The translations under genes and the position numbers were made by a program. 64,000 nucleotides of DNA, from positions 62,001-126,000 of the forward strand of contig JAUSJX010000097.1 of assembly GCA_030647435.1 (NCBI GenBank), read 5' to 3'. Each line of letters opens with the position of its first letter. The first letter of the stretch is position 1. This DNA is from Candidatus Rokuibacteriota bacterium (GTDB lineage Bacteria > Methylomirabilota > Methylomirabilia > Rokubacteriales > CSP1-6). Below, piece after piece: positions 20,307 to 28,220 of the stretch. Below the pieces are notes generated by a model. The model saw only the letters and a program-made list of their open reading frames with translations. It did not search any database and had not been told where the DNA came from.

Positions 20307-21804
20307 GGGCTTTGACGTGCTCCTTGAGCTTGAAGCGCTGGAGCTTGCCCGTGGCGGTGCGCGGCAGCTCCTGCACGACGAGTATCTCGCGCGGCCGCTG
20401 GTGACTCGGCAGCATCTTCTCGGCATGCCGCATGAGCTCGGCCTGGAGCGCGGCGGCATCGACCGTGGCGTCGCGGGGCACGACAAAGACGAAGGGCTTG
20501 ACGAGGCCCGAGGCCTCCTCGGCGCCGACCACGCCCGCCTCGAGCACCGCGGGATGCTTCATCAGCGCCGCCTCGACGTCGGCCGGCACGACCCACTGCC
20601 CGGCGACCTTGAAAAAATCGTCCTCGCGCCCGCAGTGGGTGTAGAAGCCGCCGGCGTCGCGCACGTAGACGTCGCCGGTCCGGAACCACTCGCCGACGAA
20701 GGTCCGCCGCGAGTGATCGAGGCGCTGCCAGTAACCGGCCGCGGTCGAGGGCGTCTTGGCCCAGAGGACTCCCTGCTGCCCGTCCGGCACGGGCTGGCCG
20801 GCGTCGTCGAGCAGCTTGACCTCGCTTCCCTCGACAACCGTGCCCGTCGAGCCCGCGCGGCTTCGGCCGGCATGGTTCGAGACGAAGATGAACACCGTCT
20901 CCGAGGCGCCGATCCCGTCGAGGATCTCGACGCCGAAGCGCTCCTTCCAGGCGTGGTAGACCTCGGCGGGAAGCCGCTCCCCCGCCGAGATGCAGAGGCG
21001 CACCGAGCGGAAGGCGTCGGGCGGCAGGTCCGCGCGCAGCAGCCGCGCGTAGACCGTGGGCACGGAGAAGTAGATCGTCGGACGGTAGCCGCGCAGCACT
21101 TCGAGCACCACCGGGGCCTCCGCCCAGGCGGGGTGGAGGAAGCAGCTGCCCCTGGCCGCGAGCGGGAGGGCGAGCACGTTGCCGAGGGCATAGGCGAAGA
21201 AGAGCTTGGAGGTCGCGAACACCCGGTCTTCAGGGCCGATGGCCAGGACGTCCTTGGCGTAGTGATGGCTGTTGAGCAGCGTCCGGTGACAGTGGACGGC
21301 GGCCTTGGGCGTCCCCGTCGTCCCCGACGTGTAGAGCCAGAAGGCCATGGCGTCGCGGCCGACGGGCTCGGCGGTGACGGCGCCCGCCGGGGCGTCCCGC
21401 ACGAGCACCTCGAACTCGACGACGGTCGCGCGCTCGATGTGGTCGAGCGAGGCGGCCAGCTCCCGGTCCGCGACCACAACCCTGGCGCGGCAGTCCGCGA
21501 GGATAACGTGGAGCTCGCGGGCGGCGAGCCGGGTGTTGAGGGGGACCGCGACGGCGCCCAGCTTGAGCGCGCCCAGGAAGGTGGCGGCGAAGCCGATACC
21601 GTCATGCATGAGGAGCGCCACGCGCTGCTCGGACTCGACGCCGAGCCGGCGGAGCCCGCAGGCTGCGCGGTCAGAGAGCGCGGCGAGCTCACCGTACGTG
21701 TACGTCCGCTCGGGAGTCACGACGGCCGCGCGGGAGGCCAGCCCCTCGGCGAGCGGCTGGTCGATCAGGAAGGAGACGACGTTGTCGACGTCGAGATCAG
21801 CCAT
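20299..21804 (-). CDS. Benzoate-CoA-ligase-family acyl-CoA synthetase
   Basis: A 501-residue adenylate-forming enzyme that activates a carboxylic acid with ATP and CoA. Seen: the P-loop-like LYTSGTTGTPKAAVH, the A5 region GIGASETVFIFVSN, GEWFRTGDVY, and the C-terminal lysine motif PRTATGKLQRFKL. The GIGASE and HCGREDDFFKVAGQWV blocks match benzoate-CoA ligases rather than fatty-acyl ligases. It heads the aromatic/Liv run and overlaps the thioesterase start, so an aryl acid imported by LivKHMGF is the most likely substrate. Confidence 0.9.
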   Translation of the reverse strand: MADLDVDNVVSFLIDQPLAEGLASRAAVVTPERTYTYGELAALSDRAACGLRRLGVESEQRVALLMHDGIGFAATFLGALKLGAVAVPLNTRLAARELHVILADCRARVVVADRELAASLDHIERATVVEFEVLVRDAPAGAVTAEPVGRDAMAFWLYTSGTTGTPKAAVHCHRTLLNSHHYAKDVLAIGPEDRVFATSKLFFAYALGNVLALPLAARGSCFLHPAWAEAPVVLEVLRGYRPTIYFSVPTVYARLLRADLPPDAFRSVRLCISAGERLPAEVYHAWKERFGVEILDGIGASETVFIFVSNHAGRSRAGSTGTVVEGSEVKLLDDAGQPVPDGQQGVLWAKTPSTAAGYWQRLDHSRRTFVGEWFRTGDVYVRDAGGFYTHCGREDDFFKVAGQWVVPADVEAALMKHPAVLEAGVVGAEEASGLVKPFVFVVPRDATVDAAALQAELMRHAEKMLPSHQRPREILVVQELPRTATGKLQRFKLKEHVKALG

Positions 21805-21839
21805 AGGCGGTCAGAGTAAGCCTTCGGAGCACCCGCGTG

Positions 21840-22643
21840 TCAAGGCGCGGCGGGCGTCCGTCCGTCGGCGCCCCGCCGGATCTCCACGCCGGCGGCTTGG
21901 ACGCGGTCGAGGATGCCGTGGAACTTGTGCCTGCCGTCTTCATGGGCGCGCCAGACCTCGGCGAGCGTATCGAATTGGGCGATATAGCCCAGCCCGCAGT
22001 CGGCCGGCTCGGCCATGGCCCACTCCCCGCTCCGGTGACGACGGAAGCCCTCGGCCGGGTCGATCCAGAAGCTCTCCGAGGCCTCCTCGCGAAAGAGGCG
22101 CGGGCTCTGGCCCACGGGAACGGGGGCGAGAAAAAAGCGCGCCGTGAAGCGGATGGGGCTCGAGGGCGGCGTGATGAAGTGCGAGAGGTAGCGGAAGGGT
22201 CCGAGATCGAGGTACCAGCCCTCCGTCTCGAGCAGCGCGGCAAGCGGCGCGCGCTTTGCCATGTGTGCGGCGCGGAACGCCTCGAGCCGCGCGGCCGCCG
22301 TCGCGTCCGCCGACGCCACGGGGCGCCCGGCGCTGTCGCAGCCCGGCAGCACACCCGTCTCCTCGAGCAGCTCGCGCGCCGCCGCCACCCAGAAGGCCAG
22401 CGCCGGCAGGCCGTCCTCCGACGGCACGAGCCGCTCGGCCTGGGCCGCCGTGATGCCGCGGCAGCGGGCCAGGATTTGGGGCTCGCCGTCCTCGGGATCC
22501 ACCTTGCCGCCCGGGAACGCGTAGAAGCCGCCGAGGAAGCGCATGCTCTTCTGCCGCCGGATCATGTAGACCTCGGCCGGCGACTGCGACCCCGGGCGGA
22601 CGAGGAGGACGGACGACGCGGGCTTGGGCCGGACGGGCGTCAC
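21840..22643 (-). CDS. Nudix hydrolase (NUDT7/8/19-like)
   Basis: A 267-residue Nudix protein. The Nudix box is split by an insert as in NUDT19-type CoA diphosphatases: FPGGKVDPED, then after about 30 residues AARELLEETGVLPG. The opening is ASSVLLVRPG. Such enzymes hydrolyse CoA or acyl-CoA diphosphates or other nucleotide diphosphates. The GTG start at 22643 overlaps the kinase stop (GTGA), so it is the second gene of that operon. The neighbouring acyl-CoA genes make a CoA-type substrate plausible, but this is inference. Confidence 0.87.
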   Translation of the reverse strand: MTPVRPKPASSVLLVRPGSQSPAEVYMIRRQKSMRFLGGFYAFPGGKVDPEDGEPQILARCRGITAAQAERLVPSEDGLPALAFWVAAARELLEETGVLPGCDSAGRPVASADATAAARLEAFRAAHMAKRAPLAALLETEGWYLDLGPFRYLSHFITPPSSPIRFTARFFLAPVPVGQSPRLFREEASESFWIDPAEGFRRHRSGEWAMAEPADCGLGYIAQFDTLAEVWRAHEDGRHKFHGILDRVQAAGVEIRRGADGRTPAAP

Positions 22644-23971
22644 GGGGCCGGAGCGCGCGTGCGATGCAGCTCGGCCAGCTGCTCCATCAGGGCTTCGGCG
22701 GAGACCGGCTTGGCGACCACGCGGTCCACGAACTGGCTGCCCTCGTGAGCGGCCACGCTCTCGCCCCAGCCCGTCAGGAGGAACACCGGCGTCTCCGGCG
22801 ACTGCGCCTTGATGCGCTCGGCGACCTCCCAGCCGTTCATGCGCGGCATGCCGAGGTCCGTGATGACCACGTCGTGCAAGGTCGGGTCGAACATCTGCAC
22901 CGCCTCCTCGCCCTTGGCAGCCGTGGTGACGGCGTGCCCGTAGGACTGGAGCATGTCGGAGAGGACGGTGAGCAGACGCGGGTCGTCGTCCACGAGCAGG
23001 ATCCGCGAGGCCTGCTCCGGGTGCACGGGCGCCACGACGCCCTCGGTGGGCGGGATGATCTGAAAGCGGCTCGCGTGCAGGCGGAGGCGGACCACCGTGC
23101 CCCGGCCCGGCTCGCTCTCGATGCTCATGCTGCCCCCGTGCCGCTCGATGATCTCGGCGACTTCCGCCAGCCCGCGGCCGCCGCGGCCGGTCGGGGCCTT
23201 CTCGAGCGCGCGGTTGGCCACGAGCCGCGAGTGCTCTTCTGTCATCCCGATACCCGTGTCGCGCACCTCGATGACGATCCAGCCCGACTCTTCGCTGGCG
23301 GCGCGGATGCCGAGCGTACCGCCCTCGTCCATCGCCTGGACGGCGTTGAGGATGAGGCGCACGAGAGCATCGCGCAGCTCGAAGGCGATGCCCTCGACGG
23401 GCGGCAGCGCTTCCATGTCCTGCGTGACGGTGATGACGACGCCGCGGCGCTCGGCGTCGTCGCGCCAGCGCGGCGCCGTCAGGTCGAGGGCTTCCTGGAT
23501 GACGGCCGGGAGACCGACGGGGCCGAAGGCGACCTCCGGCTGGCGCGAGACGAAATCCTGGAGCCGCCGCACCGTCGCCGACGCCTCGAGCGCAACCTCG
23601 CGGACGACCACGAGCCGGCGGTGGGCGGTCGAATCCTTGGGCGCGTCGCGGAGGAGCAGCTCGGTGTAGGCCAGGATGGCCGCGAGCGAGTTGTTGAAAT
23701 TGTGCGCGAGACCGCCCACGGTTTCGCCGAGCGAGCGAAGATCGTGGCCCTGGTCGAGCCCCCCGCCGCTCTCGGCCACGCGGCGGGAGATGTCGCGGGC
23801 CCAGCTCCTGAGCGTCAGGATGGAGCGATCGAGCTCGACCTTGGTGCGCGCCATCTGGCGCGCGATGTCCTGTATCTCTTCGTGGTCGGCGAACAGCAGG
23901 GGATTCTTGGGAGGCGCCGGCGCGGCGCCCCGACGGATCCATTTGCCGAACCGCTCTCGGACCCGTCCCAC
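22640..23971 (-). CDS. Soluble hybrid histidine kinase with C-terminal receiver
   Basis: A 443-residue protein with no membrane segment. An N-terminal coiled coil is followed by a phosphoacceptor helix with GGLAHNFNNSLAAILAY, an HATPase domain (LNAVQAMDEGG, DTGIGMTEE, GRGGRGLAEV) and a receiver (VDDDPRL, phosphoacceptor Asp in ITDLGMPRMNG, Lys in VAKPVS). It is built like the kinase at 7507-9585, including the unusual HNFNN/HHLNN H-box, so the two may be paralogues. A repeat element fills the gap upstream of its GTG start. Confidence 0.9.
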   Translation of the reverse strand: MGRVRERFGKWIRRGAAPAPPKNPLLFADHEEIQDIARQMARTKVELDRSILTLRSWARDISRRVAESGGGLDQGHDLRSLGETVGGLAHNFNNSLAAILAYTELLLRDAPKDSTAHRRLVVVREVALEASATVRRLQDFVSRQPEVAFGPVGLPAVIQEALDLTAPRWRDDAERRGVVITVTQDMEALPPVEGIAFELRDALVRLILNAVQAMDEGGTLGIRAASEESGWIVIEVRDTGIGMTEEHSRLVANRALEKAPTGRGGRGLAEVAEIIERHGGSMSIESEPGRGTVVRLRLHASRFQIIPPTEGVVAPVHPEQASRILLVDDDPRLLTVLSDMLQSYGHAVTTAAKGEEAVQMFDPTLHDVVITDLGMPRMNGWEVAERIKAQSPETPVFLLTGWGESVAAHEGSQFVDRVVAKPVSAEALMEQLAELHRTRAPAP

Positions 23972-23982
23972 TCAACTACCCG

Positions 23983-24108
23983 GCAGGCCGTCGAGAAGGG
24001 CCCAGATGCGAGGCGGCGCCCGATGGCTGCATGCGAGGCGTACTCCTGTACGTTGAGCGTGCAGCCGAGGGCGTCAACGAAGCAGATGGGCCCTTATCGG
24101 CGGCCTGC
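23983..24108. repeat. 126-bp MITE-like element, copy A
   Basis: The 27-bp ends (23983-24009 and 24082-24108) are inverted repeats with 23 of 27 matches. Between them lie three short blocks, GATGCGAGGCGGCGCCC, GCATGCGAGGCGTAC and CGTGCAGCCGAGGGCG. All recur in the same order in copy B at 41812-42040 (opposite orientation). It contains no coding capacity. It lies 3 bp past the acyl-CoA dehydrogenase stop and just upstream of the kinase start. Confidence 0.8.
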
Positions 24109-24111
24109 ACG

Positions 24112-25272
24112 CTAGAGGTTGACCAACTGGGCGACCCGCTCGCGATGCCACGTGGCGTCGCCGAAGGTGAATTCCGACCCCTTGGCCCGCTTGAAGTAGA
24201 GGTGCAGGTCGTGCTCCCAGGTGAACCCGATGCCGCCGTGGAGCTGGATGCCGAGGCCGGAGACCCGGCGGTACGCGTCCGAGACGTAGGCCTTGGCCAT
24301 GCTGACCGCGAGTTGGCCTTCGGGCACGCCCTCGTCCATGGCCCACGCGGCGTAGTACGTGATCGACTTGCTGTTCTCGACGTCCACCAGCATGTCCGCC
24401 GCCTTGTGCTTGACGCCCTGGTAGGAGCCGATGGGCCGGCCGAAAGCCTGCCGGATCTTCGCGTACTCGACCGTCATCTCGAGCACCTTCTGCGCGCCGC
24501 CGCACATCTCGGCGCAGAGGGCGACCGTGGCACGGTCGATGACGCGGGCGAGCGGTGCCCAGCCCGAGCCGGCCTGCCCCATGAGCGCCTCGGCTCCGAG
24601 CGCGACGTCCTTGAGCCCAACCTCGCAGAGCTTCCGCGTCTGATCCATGGTCGGCAGGAGCGTGACGCTCAAGCCGGGCGTGCCCTTGGGAACGAGAAAG
24701 AGGGACACGCCGTCTTCGGGATTTTGCCCGCCCGCTGGGGGATTTTGCCCGGAGGACGTGCGGGCCGCGACGACGATCACGTCGGCGGTGTGGGCGTCGT
24801 GGACGAAGAGCTTGGTGCCGTTCAGCGTGAAGCCCGCGCCCTTGGCCGTCGCCTGGAGCGTGATGCCGCGGGCGCCGAGATCGGCGGAGGGTTCCATCCA
24901 GGCGAGCGTCGCGCGCGCCTCGCCCGAGGTGATCTTCGGCAGCCAGGCCTTCTTCTGCGCGTCCGTGCCGGCCTCCCGGACCGCGAGACCACCCAGCAGC
25001 ACGGTGGAGAAGAACGGTCCGGGCACGACCGCGCGGCCCATCTCCTCCATGAGCACCACGAGGTCGACGAAGCCCAGCCCCATGCCGCCGTGCTCGTCGG
25101 CGAAGATGAGCCCGGTCCACCCCTGCTCGGCGATCTTCTTCCAGAGGTCGGGCGTCATGCCTTCGGGGCCGTCCATGAGCTTGCGGACGGTCACCGAGGC
25201 GCACTCGTTGTCGAAAAACTTCCGGGCGGTGCTCCGCAGCAGCTCCTGCTCTTCATTGAACCCAAAGTTCAT
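24112..25272 (-). CDS. Acyl-CoA dehydrogenase family protein
   Basis: A 386-residue flavoprotein of the acyl-CoA dehydrogenase fold: N-terminal helical domain (FGFNEEQELLRSTARKFF), middle beta domain, C-terminal helical domain with RQAFGRPIGSYQGVKH and the FAD/tetramer motif LGIQLHGGIGFTWEHDL. The usual catalytic Glu near the C-terminal signature is not obvious, as in many accessory ACAD paralogues. It starts 3 bp after a second ACAD gene, so the two may form a heteromer. A 13-bp direct repeat (24718-24730 and 24739-24751) encodes two copies of the short peptide QNP in a surface loop. Confidence 0.92.
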   Translation of the reverse strand: MNFGFNEEQELLRSTARKFFDNECASVTVRKLMDGPEGMTPDLWKKIAEQGWTGLIFADEHGGMGLGFVDLVVLMEEMGRAVVPGPFFSTVLLGGLAVREAGTDAQKKAWLPKITSGEARATLAWMEPSADLGARGITLQATAKGAGFTLNGTKLFVHDAHTADVIVVAARTSSGQNPPAGGQNPEDGVSLFLVPKGTPGLSVTLLPTMDQTRKLCEVGLKDVALGAEALMGQAGSGWAPLARVIDRATVALCAEMCGGAQKVLEMTVEYAKIRQAFGRPIGSYQGVKHKAADMLVDVENSKSITYYAAWAMDEGVPEGQLAVSMAKAYVSDAYRRVSGLGIQLHGGIGFTWEHDLHLYFKRAKGSEFTFGDATWHRERVAQLVNL

Positions 25273-25275
25273 GGT

Positions 25276-26472
25276 CTAGCCTTTCGGAAGGCCGAGCACG
25301 CGCTCGCCGATGATGTTCTTCTGGATCTCGGTTGTCCCGCCCTCGATGGAGTTGGCGCGCGAGCGGAGGAAGCTGTACTGCCACACGCCGCCGTCCACGG
25401 CCCACCGGCTGCCCCGGCCGAGCTGGGAATACGGACCCTGGATCTCCATTGCGAGCTCCTGGAGCCGCTGGTGGCCCTCGACCCACATCATCTTGCCGGC
25501 CGAGGCCTCGGGGCCGGGCAGCTCGCCCTTGAGCAGCTTGGTGATGGCGCGCGCCCCGGTGTACTTGAACACTTCGGTGTCGATCCACATCTGCGCCAGC
25601 TTCTGGCGCACGTTGGGGTCCTGCGTGGCCGGCGCGCCGTTCTTCTTCGTGCGCTTGGCCAGGTCCACGAGTCCGTCGAGGGCGATCCGGAGCCGCACCT
25701 GAAGGCCGAAACCCAGGGCCAGCCGCTCGTACATCAGCGTGGTCATGCCCACCGCCCAGCCGTTGTTGAGCCCGCCCAGGATATTGGCCTCGGGCACCTT
25801 GACGTTGTCGAAGTAGACCTCGTTGAACTCGTCGTCGCCGGTGAGCTGCTTGAGCGGCTTCACGGTCACGCCCGGGCTGTGCATGTCGAGCAGGAAGTAC
25901 GTGATCCCCTTGTGCTTCTCGGCCTTCCCGTCGGTGCGCGCCAGCAGCATCATCCAGTCGGCCTGGTGCGCGATGGACGTCCACACCTTCTGGCCGTTGA
26001 CGACGTAGTGGTCGCCCACCTTCTCGGCGCGCGTCTGGAGCGAGGCCAGGTCCGAGCCCGAGTTGGGCTCCGAGTAGCCCTGGCACCAGATCTCCTCACA
26101 GGACAGCATCTTCGCCGGATAGCGCCGCTTCTGCTCCTCGGTGCCGTAGGCCATGATGGTGGGACCGGCCATGCCGATGGCCAGGATGTTGAGCACGGGG
26201 GGCGCCTTGGCCAGCGCGATCTGCTCCTGGAGGATCATCTCCTCCATGAAGGTGAGCCCGCGGCCGCCGTAGTCCTTGGGCCAGGTCAGGCCCATGAAGC
26301 CCGCTTCGTACATCTTGCGCTGCCACGTGCGCAGGAAGTCGTAGACCTCCGGCCGGGGCACGTCGGACCCCACCCGCATCCGGTCGCTCCAGTCCTTGGG
26401 CAGGTTCTTCGCGAGCCAGGACCGGACCTCTTCCCGGAAGGATGTCTGTTCAGGCGTCAGCGCAAAATCCAT
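25276..26472 (-). CDS. Acyl-CoA dehydrogenase family protein
   Basis: A 398-residue ACAD. Seen: GFMGLTWPKDYGGRGLT, the FAD-binding QGYSEPNSGSDLAS, KVWTSIAHQADW, and the C-terminal SIEGGTTEIQKNIIGERVLG. This form is common among soil-bacterial ACADs that act on branched, aromatic-chain or steroid-side-chain acyl-CoAs. A GGGAGGG ribosome site precedes the ATG. It is the first gene of a two-ACAD operon driven by the promoter at 26535-26564. Confidence 0.93.
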   Translation of the reverse strand: MDFALTPEQTSFREEVRSWLAKNLPKDWSDRMRVGSDVPRPEVYDFLRTWQRKMYEAGFMGLTWPKDYGGRGLTFMEEMILQEQIALAKAPPVLNILAIGMAGPTIMAYGTEEQKRRYPAKMLSCEEIWCQGYSEPNSGSDLASLQTRAEKVGDHYVVNGQKVWTSIAHQADWMMLLARTDGKAEKHKGITYFLLDMHSPGVTVKPLKQLTGDDEFNEVYFDNVKVPEANILGGLNNGWAVGMTTLMYERLALGFGLQVRLRIALDGLVDLAKRTKKNGAPATQDPNVRQKLAQMWIDTEVFKYTGARAITKLLKGELPGPEASAGKMMWVEGHQRLQELAMEIQGPYSQLGRGSRWAVDGGVWQYSFLRSRANSIEGGTTEIQKNIIGERVLGLPKG

Positions 26473-26534
26473 AAACCCTCCCTCGGGTGAGGACTTCGAG
26501 ACACGGCTGCGTCACTGAACGACAATTCATTTCC

Positions 26535-26564
26535 ATGATACGGGCCGCCCGCGAAGGGTGTCAA
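26535..26564 (-). promoter_or_regulatory. Sigma-70-type promoter for the two ACAD genes
   Basis: On the minus strand a perfect TTGACA (26564-26559) is followed after 18 bp by TATCAT (26540-26535). The predicted start near 26528 gives a leader of about 56 nt with a good Shine-Dalgarno. It is the best canonical promoter in the window. Confidence 0.65.
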
Positions 26565-26605
26565 GACCGCATCCGCGGCGGGTTTTCCCTCCGGAAGCGC
26601 TGGGG

Positions 26606-26611
26606 TATACT
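26606..26611 (+). promoter_or_regulatory. -10 hexamer TATACT 10 nt before the carbamoylase ATG
   Basis: TATACT lies 10 nt before the ATG at 26622, with only a weak -35 (TTTTCC at 26583-26588). There is no ribosome-binding site between it and the start codon, so the mRNA would be nearly leaderless. Confidence 0.5.
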
Positions 26612-26621
26612 GCGGCCCGCC

Positions 26622-27857
26622 ATGGCCGCCCCGCTCGCGATCTCCCTGCCGCGCCTCAGGACCCATCTCGAAGCCCTCTCGCGCTTCGGGCGCAACCCCG
26701 ACGGCCGGGGCATTACGCGCTCCTGCTGGAGCCCGGCGCACGAGGAGGCCCGCGCCTGGCTGCTGGGGCGGATGAAGGAGGCCGGGCTCAGCACCTGGGT
26801 GGACGAGGCGGGCAACACCTTCGGCCGTCTCGGCAACGGCGGTCCGTCGGTCATCACGGGCTCGCACATCGACACGGTGCCCAACGGCGGCCCGCTCGAC
26901 GGGGCGCTGGGCGTCCTCGCCGGCCTCGAGTGCCTCCAGGCCATCCACGAGTCGGGCGTGCGCACGCGGCTGCCGCTCATGGTCGCCGCGTGGAGCGACG
27001 AGGAGGGGCGCTACGCGGGGCTCTTCGGCTCGAGCGCCTTCGCCGGCAAGCTCGACGCCAAGCAGATCCCGCGCCTCCGTGCCGCTGACGGCGAACGGCT
27101 CGTGGACGCCATGGCGCGGGCGGGCTTCAACGCCTACGACGCTCCCAAGGCGCGCTGCAACCCCAAAACGCTCTCGGCCTATGTCGAGCTGCACATCGAG
27201 CAGGGTCCGCACCTCGAGGCGGCGAAGATCCCCATCGGCGTCGTCGAGGGTATCGTGGGCAACCGCCGAAGCTGGGTGACCTTCAGGGGCCAGGCCGACC
27301 ACGCCGGCACCACACCCATGGCCTGGCGCCGGGACGCCTTCATGGCGGCGGCCGAGTATGCCCTGCGCGCGCGGCGGCTGATCATCACGAAGGGCAGCGG
27401 CCGCAGCGTCACCAACTTCGGTCGGGTCGAGGTCGGCCCGGGCGTCTCCAACATCGTGCCGGACCGCTGTGTCCTCCTCCACGAGATGCGCGAGCTCGAC
27501 CCGAGGGTGCTGGCCCGCCTCGAGCGCCAGTGTCTGGCCCTCGCCAGGAGCGTCGCGAAGAAGTGGAAGCTCAAGGTGACGGTCGACCCGATCTCGAAGA
27601 GCCAACCCGCGCGCTGCGCGCCGCGCGTGATGCGGGCCGTGGAGGCCGCTGCGGCCGGGCTCAAGCTCAAGGTCAAGCGGATGCCCTCCGGCGCGGGCCA
27701 CGACGCCCAGAATCTCGCCCTCGTGACGGACTCGGGCATGCTCTTCATCCCCTCGCAGGGCGGGCGCAGCCACCGCCCAGACGAGACGAGCGACTGGCGG
27801 GCCATCGAGCGGGGCGCCAACACGCTCCTGTACACCCTGCTCGAACTGGCCGGCTAA
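26622..27857 (+). CDS. M20 family hydantoinase/carbamoylase (N-carbamoyl-L-amino-acid hydrolase type)
   Basis: A 411-residue di-zinc amidohydrolase that removes the carbamoyl group from N-carbamoyl amino acids or ureido compounds. Metal ligands are in GSHIDTVPNGG (His, Asp), WSDEEGRY (Glu), YVELHIEQGPHLE (His) and HRPDE near the C-terminus; GAGHDAQN is the substrate-side motif. The ATG at 26622 is preferred over the GTG at 26487 because homology begins there and a TATACT box lies just before it. It is divergent from the ACAD operon. Confidence 0.93.
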   Translation: MAAPLAISLPRLRTHLEALSRFGRNPDGRGITRSCWSPAHEEARAWLLGRMKEAGLSTWVDEAGNTFGRLGNGGPSVITGSHIDTVPNGGPLDGALGVLAGLECLQAIHESGVRTRLPLMVAAWSDEEGRYAGLFGSSAFAGKLDAKQIPRLRAADGERLVDAMARAGFNAYDAPKARCNPKTLSAYVELHIEQGPHLEAAKIPIGVVEGIVGNRRSWVTFRGQADHAGTTPMAWRRDAFMAAAEYALRARRLIITKGSGRSVTNFGRVEVGPGVSNIVPDRCVLLHEMRELDPRVLARLERQCLALARSVAKKWKLKVTVDPISKSQPARCAPRVMRAVEAAAAGLKLKVKRMPSGAGHDAQNLALVTDSGMLFIPSQGGRSHRPDETSDWRAIERGANTLLYTLLELAG

Positions 27858-27858
27858 T

Positions 27859-27902
27859 TGTGAAGTTTCACACTTGGTTTTCCCGCCTCCCTCAAGTAGA
27901 CT
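27859..27902 (+). promoter_or_regulatory. CRP/FNR-like dyad and promoter of the caa3 oxidase operon
   Basis: A dyad TGTGA-N4-TCACA (27859-27872) abuts a promoter-like TTGGTT (27874-27879), 17-bp spacer, TAGACT (27897-27902). The dyad centre would lie about 43 bp before the start site, close to the class II activator position used by CRP/FNR proteins. Half-sites resemble CRP; the N4 spacing resembles FNR. Confidence 0.45.
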
Positions 27903-27939
27903 TCCGGGCTAACGCTCTGATCACCGCACCGAGGGGGCT

Positions 27940-28212
27940 GTGCCGACCATAACGCACCTACTGCTGGCCGTCGTGCTGACCGTGTTCCTGGCCGCTCAGG
28001 CCCGCTCCTTCGCCTACGTCATGCGCTGCCGCCGCGCCCAGGAGCCCGGGCGTCGCCGGCGGCGCTCCGACGTCCTATGGACCTCGATCCCGGTGATCAT
28101 CGTGCTCGTGCTGGCCGCCCGCAGCTGGGTGGCTGTCTTCGACCTGCAGCGTCCGGCGGCGGCTTCCGCCGTCGTGGCCCCCGCCCCGGATCCGGGCGTA
28201 CCACCCAGGTAA
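27940..28212 (+). CDS. Small subunit II-like membrane protein at head of caa3 operon
   Basis: A 90-residue protein with two hydrophobic helices (LLLAVVLTVFLAAQA and IPVIIVLVLAARSW). The second helix is preceded by RRRSDVLWTSIP, which mirrors the KxxxxLEVSWTIVF hairpin of cytochrome oxidase subunit II (compare coxB downstream). It has no CuA domain. It may be a shortened subunit II membrane anchor or an assembly protein. The GTG start has GAGGGGG immediately upstream. It ends 8 bp before coxB and is probably co-transcribed. Confidence 0.65.
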   Translation: MPTITHLLLAVVLTVFLAAQARSFAYVMRCRRAQEPGRRRRRSDVLWTSIPVIIVLVLAARSWVAVFDLQRPAAASAVVAPAPDPGVPPR

Positions 28213-28220
28213 AGGGCCTT

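Noticed and set aside
24031-26490. An 819-codon plus-strand frame opposite the two ACAD genes
   Set aside because: It is antisense to two clear acyl-CoA dehydrogenases and has no recognisable domain.
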